From: Spirogloea muscicola
Taxonomy: Eukaryota; Streptophyta; Zygnematophyceae; Spirogloeales; Spirogloeaceae
Length of the DNA: 13,117 nt
Direction: 5' to 3'
Assembly (NCBI GenBank): GCA_009602725.1
Contig: WELB01000011.1
Coordinates: 778,737 to 791,853 of the forward strand
Shown: piece by piece, positions 10,401-13,117 of the stretch
Layout: every line of letters starts with the position of its first letter
How positions within the stretch are numbered: the stretch's first letter is position 1
The notes under the pieces: model-generated
The model's database searches: none
What the model was told of the DNA's origin: nothing
What the model saw: the letters and a program-made list of their open reading frames with translations, nothing else
Program-made: the position numbers and the translations under genes

Positions 10401-11180
10401 TACACCTGTTCCCACCTCTTCTGGAATGACGATGAACGTGGAGTCCGAGACGGAGAGAGGTGTGTCTGCCACCTTATCTCCCCCCCCCCCNACCCCCCCC
10501 CCCCCCCCCCCCCCCCTGCTCGTCATGCAGGAGCTTCTTGACTACTGCCTGACGTGCTCCTTGTCGCGCCCTTACCTTCCACCTACTTGCTATGCTTCAT
10601 GCAACGCAGTTGCTGTTGCTTGTCAGTATCCATTGGGCGCTACTTGCCACGCTGCTTCGACGTGACAGCATTCTCGCCCTTGATTTGATATGGGCTTGCA
10701 GGGTGGTCCTCTGCCTTAAGCGGGCGTTAAAGATTGCGAATGCCGCTCAGAGGATGTCCAACGCTGCGCGCGGCAGCTCGGGGCCAGTAACACTCTTTGT
10801 GGAACTTCTGAACAAGTGAGCAAACATCAAGCCTGCAGGCTCAGACGCACGAGATACAAGTTGATGTCCACATTTTGAGCAAGTTTATCTTAAGAAACGA
10901 GCACAAGCTTCTAGTCTGACCACTCATTTCCAGCTGAAGCCCAGCCATACTGTCGATTGTCACCAGGTACTTGTACTTTTTCGACAAGGGCACCCCGCAG
11001 GTGACGAGCAATGTCATCCAGGGTCTGCTGCAGCTGATTGCGGCAGAGATGGCCAGCGAGAGTGCAGCACAGGATGACGCCACTGACACGTTGTACCGGA
11101 ACACAGTTGCCCACATTGCATACATGAAGCAGAAGGGTGGCGAGCAGGGTGCGCAGTACGATTTGGTACAGGTCAACTGA
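4439..11180 (+). CDS. VPS35: Vacuolar protein sorting 35 (retromer subunit VPS35), 22 exons
   Basis: VPS35 is the alpha-solenoid scaffold of the retromer cargo-recognition complex (with VPS26 and VPS29), which recycles sorting receptors from endosomes or prevacuolar compartments. Exons: 4439-4546, 4720-4816, 5029-5152, 5344-5529, 5643-5730, 5859-5915, 6020-6109, 6385-6507, 6655-6729, 6942-7001, 7139-7255, 7533-7772, 7959-8060, 8198-8287, 8626-8715, 8933-9016, 9279-9347, 9589-9669, 9836-9943, 10356-10459, 10702-10815, 10967-11180. Together they total 2421 nt, or 806 residues, close to the family's roughly 790. The VPS26-binding motif PRLYLL is at 108-113. Other landmarks in order are [112 protein letters not shown] and a C-terminal MKQKGG. 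The ATG (GCCATGG) is the first after an in-frame TGA at 4391-4393. Twenty introns are GT-AG and intron 17 is GC-AG. The exon 13 donor has an in-phase alternative. Confidence 0.96.
8028..8060 (+). other. Optional 33-nt end of VPS35 exon 13
   Basis: Two donors can end exon 13 in the same phase: GAG|GTCGGT at 8028 and TTC|GTAAGC at 8061. The segment between them encodes 11 residues, [12 protein letters not shown] used the stronger GTAAGC donor. The shorter form joins PLDE directly to [10 protein letters not shown], which looks more like the acidic DE..DF..EQ stretch of plant VPS35. Confidence 0.5.
9348..9588 (+). other. GC-AG intron (VPS35 intron 17)
   Basis: Exon 17 ends TGT GCA GAG and is followed by GCAAGT, the usual consensus of GC-type U2 donors. 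The acceptor is AATGCAG. This join gives CAE|AASECQ, as expected for VPS35. The only nearby GT donor, GTATCT at 9352, adds 4 nt and would lead to an immediate stop in exon 18. Confidence 0.85.
10460..10701 (+). other. VPS35 intron 20 with poly-C tract
   Basis: This GT-AG intron splits an AGG codon (GER|VVLCLK). It contains an almost pure C run at 10480-10516, interrupted by an undetermined base at 10491 and an A at 10492. The exact length there is doubtful, but it does not affect the protein. Confidence 0.85.
10480..10516. repeat. Poly-C tract with ambiguous base
   Basis: Eleven C, then N and A, then about 24 C. The N indicates sequencing trouble in a homopolymer. The tract lies wholly inside VPS35 intron 20. 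Confidence 0.95.
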
Positions 11181-11489
11181 GCATGCGGGTTGTACTTATG
11201 CACTAGTGGCTCATAAATGCATGAGCTGACCGCTATGCAGCACTTGGCAGAAGTCCCTCTGCCACCTTTGCCAAGCCAAGCTTCTGCTCATAAATCAATT
11301 TGCTCAGAAGCAGCCATTGGCTCAAGATGTTACAAGGCATGGCCACAAATTCTGTTGCTGCTTCTCATGAAACACGTCCTTGCCACAACTTGACCCATAT
11401 GCTGCTCGTAAGGCCCCCAAGCGTGCTTAGGTGCAAGTCTGCAATGCTTTATTGGACGTGGACGTGAGGCGTCGATCTTTGGTACAATG
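11181..11489. other. Convergent 3' intergenic region between VPS35 and LeuD
   Basis: The stop codons of the two converging genes are 309 nt apart, and no coding sequence lies between them. The region must hold both 3' UTRs. No TGTAA signal was found on the plus strand here for VPS35; one lies on the minus strand for LeuD. Confidence 0.7.
11330..11334 (-). terminator. Candidate TGTAA polyadenylation signal for LeuD
   Basis: TTACA on the plus strand reads TGTAA on the minus strand, the pentamer typical of chlorophyte poly(A) signals. It lies about 156 nt past the LeuD stop codon. A pentamer occurs often by chance, so the call rests on position. Confidence 0.35.
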
Positions 11490-13117
11490 TCACTTCTTTG
11501 CAGCAGCAATCATACCAGTCTGGCGCGCATAGTTGAAGATGCCACCTGCGTCTATGACTGGCCCGGCCTCGCCGATGGGTCGCAGGCTGTGCTGCTCGCC
11601 TGATGTGTGATGTATCAACACATCGTTCTCAAGGTCCACCGTGACCTCGTCACCCGTCTGACCACCGGCCCAATCAGGTGTATAGATGCGGAGTCAGTAG
11701 TGCCAGATTAGACACTTGTTAAGTTGCGGCGTAAAGAGTGCAGGTTAGGCAGTAAGATTGAATTTCAGAGTGGCCTGAACAACATGGCTGAATTTGACAT
11801 TGTTGACAGCAAAAGCCAATGTGTTCCGCTGTAATGAGGACATAAGTGGTGAGAGGCACCTTGACCATGTCACAGAGGCGGGCATCAATCTCGACTGGGT
11901 AGAGCTCGCCCGTTGCAACGCAATTGCGAAAGAAGATGCGAGCGAAGGACTGGGCAACGACTGTGCGGCAGCCTGCTGCTCCCATGGCCACTGGCGCGTG
12001 CTCCCGCGATGACCCACAGCCAAAGTTGGTGCCACCCACCATGATGGCATACTCTGTCTTGGTCTTGCCCTCCTACTCCGAGACGAAAATTGGGCGCAGC
12101 ATCATCAGTCTCGAGCAATGCAGCATCAAGATTTCTGAAATCATGGTGAGCAGCACAACCTCCACATATGTGAATAAGATGAGGGTGGCTGAGTGAATGA
12201 GTTCACAAATGGAGAAGGTGAGAAAAGGCAAGCGCGAGGAAGAGAAAGAAGGGGAAGGACGCACGGGAGATGAAGGCTACTGGGAGGTGGGGGAAAGGAA
12301 TGAGAGTAAAGCGGTGGGGGGGTTGAGATGGAAAAAGAGTAGGAGAGGTGAAATGTAAGAGTTGGAGGGAGGCAAAAAGAAATCAAGGAGGGATAACACT
12401 ATGAAAAAACAGAATTGGAGGGAGGCAAAAGAAAGTAAGGAGGGATAACATCATGAAAACAGAAGGATATCTTGGGAATGAGAGCAGGTTTATCAAGGGG
12501 GAGTCCCAGCGATTACGAAGAGATAGGGAAGGGGGTACCGGTGGTGAGGAGTGAGTGTGCAAGGGGGAAACAGCATGCCTTGAGAGACGGGTGGGCTAAA
12601 TCAAAAGGTAGGCACGTCTACAAATGCAGGCCGCCGGCTGCTAAGCCGACTTGGTAAGGTCCCGCAGGTCAGTACGTAGAGGTCGCTCACCGAAGCCCCA
12701 ACCAAGGCCACTGCCGGCTGCAAGCGCCCCTGCCAGCAACCAGAGCTTGTCTAGAGGGAGGAGGGCTTCACCTGGATGTACGGGCCGAGGTGGGCGGGCA
12801 GGCCGCACATGGCGTAGGAGCCAAGCTTCTGGTACTCGTCGGGGCGGCTGGGCACGAGCGTGAGGTACTCGGCGGGGATGATCTGGTCCGTGTCCACGTT
12901 GTCGCCCACCACGAAGCAGCGCCCGCGGATCACCCGCCCCGCGGCCTGCGGCTGAGGGTTTTGCGTCAGGTTTAGGGTGTACGAATCAGGATATAGGGGA
13001 TCGCCCGGACCGCGCAGGCAGGCGGGCGGCGGACGAGGCGGTCGTCTGATCGGCTCGCGCTCGCACCTGCTGCTCGCTGGCGGCGGCGGCGGCGGCGGCG
13101 GCGGCGCAGCACCGGGC
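11490..13117 (-). CDS. LeuD: 3-isopropylmalate dehydratase small subunit (LeuD), 5' partial, 4 visible exons
   Basis: This is the small subunit of isopropylmalate isomerase, which with the Fe-S large subunit interconverts 2- and 3-isopropylmalate in leucine synthesis, in the plastid of green plants. Exons on the minus strand: 13117-13067 (partial), 12951-12772, 12072-11860, 11657-11490. All joins are in phase 0, giving 203 residues plus stop. No ATG occurs in the first visible exon, so the start lies beyond the window. That exon encodes nine Ala after ARCC and may be part of a transit peptide; it is the least certain exon, as no homology supports it. Counting from the window edge, the swivel-domain landmarks are [15 protein letters not shown] (33-47), the substrate-binding loop [15 protein letters not shown] (90-104), [13 protein letters not shown], and the C-terminal [15 protein letters not shown]. 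No key residue is missing. The gene converges on VPS35. Confidence 0.94.
12073..12771 (-). other. LeuD intron 2, 699 nt, polypyrimidine and repeat-rich
   Basis: This is the longest intron in the window, with GTGAAG donor and GAGTAG acceptor on the minus strand. Its joins give [12 protein letters not shown], as expected for the family, so no exon seems to be missing. About 12205-12545 is strongly purine-rich on the plus strand, meaning pyrimidine-rich in the transcript, and contains a two-copy tandem repeat. Confidence 0.85.
12362..12464. repeat. Two-copy imperfect tandem repeat of about 50 nt
   Basis: Copy 1 is 12362-12414 (53 nt) and copy 2 is 12415-12464 (50 nt). Both begin TTGGAGGGAGGCAAAA, share AAGGAGGGATAACA and ATGAAAA, and end CAGAA. 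They differ by a few substitutions and short A-run indels. The repeat is inside LeuD intron 2. Confidence 0.85.
13081..13106. repeat. (CGG)n repeat, poly-Ala codons of LeuD
   Basis: Eight or nine CGG units read as GCC (Ala) codons on the minus strand, in phase with the proposed first visible LeuD exon. Length variation here would change the presumed transit peptide by whole residues. Confidence 0.75.

Noticed and set aside
12141-12386. A minus-strand open frame rich in Ser, Pro, Leu and Phe.
   Set aside because: It simply translates the polypyrimidine tract of LeuD intron 2. The flanking exons join correctly without it.
12955-12975. Single TTTAGGG and GAGGGTTT motifs resembling plant-type telomere repeats.
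   Set aside because: There is only one copy of each, inside LeuD intron 1 and without a tandem array, so not an interstitial telomere.

Overview
This is nuclear DNA of a eukaryote, most likely a green alga (a chlorophyte, perhaps a trebouxiophyte). The evidence is as follows. All three genes are broken by many short introns (about 100-410 nt, one of 699 nt) with GT...(C/T)AG ends. Their best family resemblance is to plant-type proteins. One gene is a 3-isopropylmalate dehydratase small subunit, an enzyme animals lack. GC-rich exon 1/promoter zones carry (CGG)n runs. The lineage below 'green alga' is a weak inference. There are no operons, CRISPR arrays, RNA genes or recognisable transposons.

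Layout: 1-416 is the GC-rich upstream region of the first gene. 417-2724 (+) is a 7-exon gene for the DNA polymerase delta accessory subunit POLD3/p66, ending in a PCNA-binding PIP box. 2725-4438 is a 1.7 kb gap with no recognisable gene; it should hold the POLD3 3' UTR and the VPS35 promoter/5' UTR. 4439-11180 (+) is a 22-exon gene for the retromer subunit VPS35 (806 residues as assembled here), including one GC-AG intron. 11181-11489 is a convergent 3' gap. 13117-11490 (-) is the 5'-truncated gene for the 3-isopropylmalate dehydratase small subunit (LeuD), whose first coding part lies beyond the window end.

I assembled each gene by requiring that exons join in phase and reproduce the known order of conserved motifs. 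POLD3 (1347 nt), VPS35 (2421 nt) and the visible part of LeuD (612 nt) all give uninterrupted reading frames. No frameshifts or pseudogene signs remain.

The three genes have unrelated jobs: DNA replication, endosome-to-Golgi sorting and plastid leucine synthesis. Each has its own promoter, and nothing suggests they act together. I did not find a novel multi-gene system. The points worth a second look are at transcript level: a GC-AG intron, an in-phase alternative donor, a decoy donor, upstream ORFs before two genes, a repeat-rich polypyrimidine intron, and a tight convergent 3' junction.
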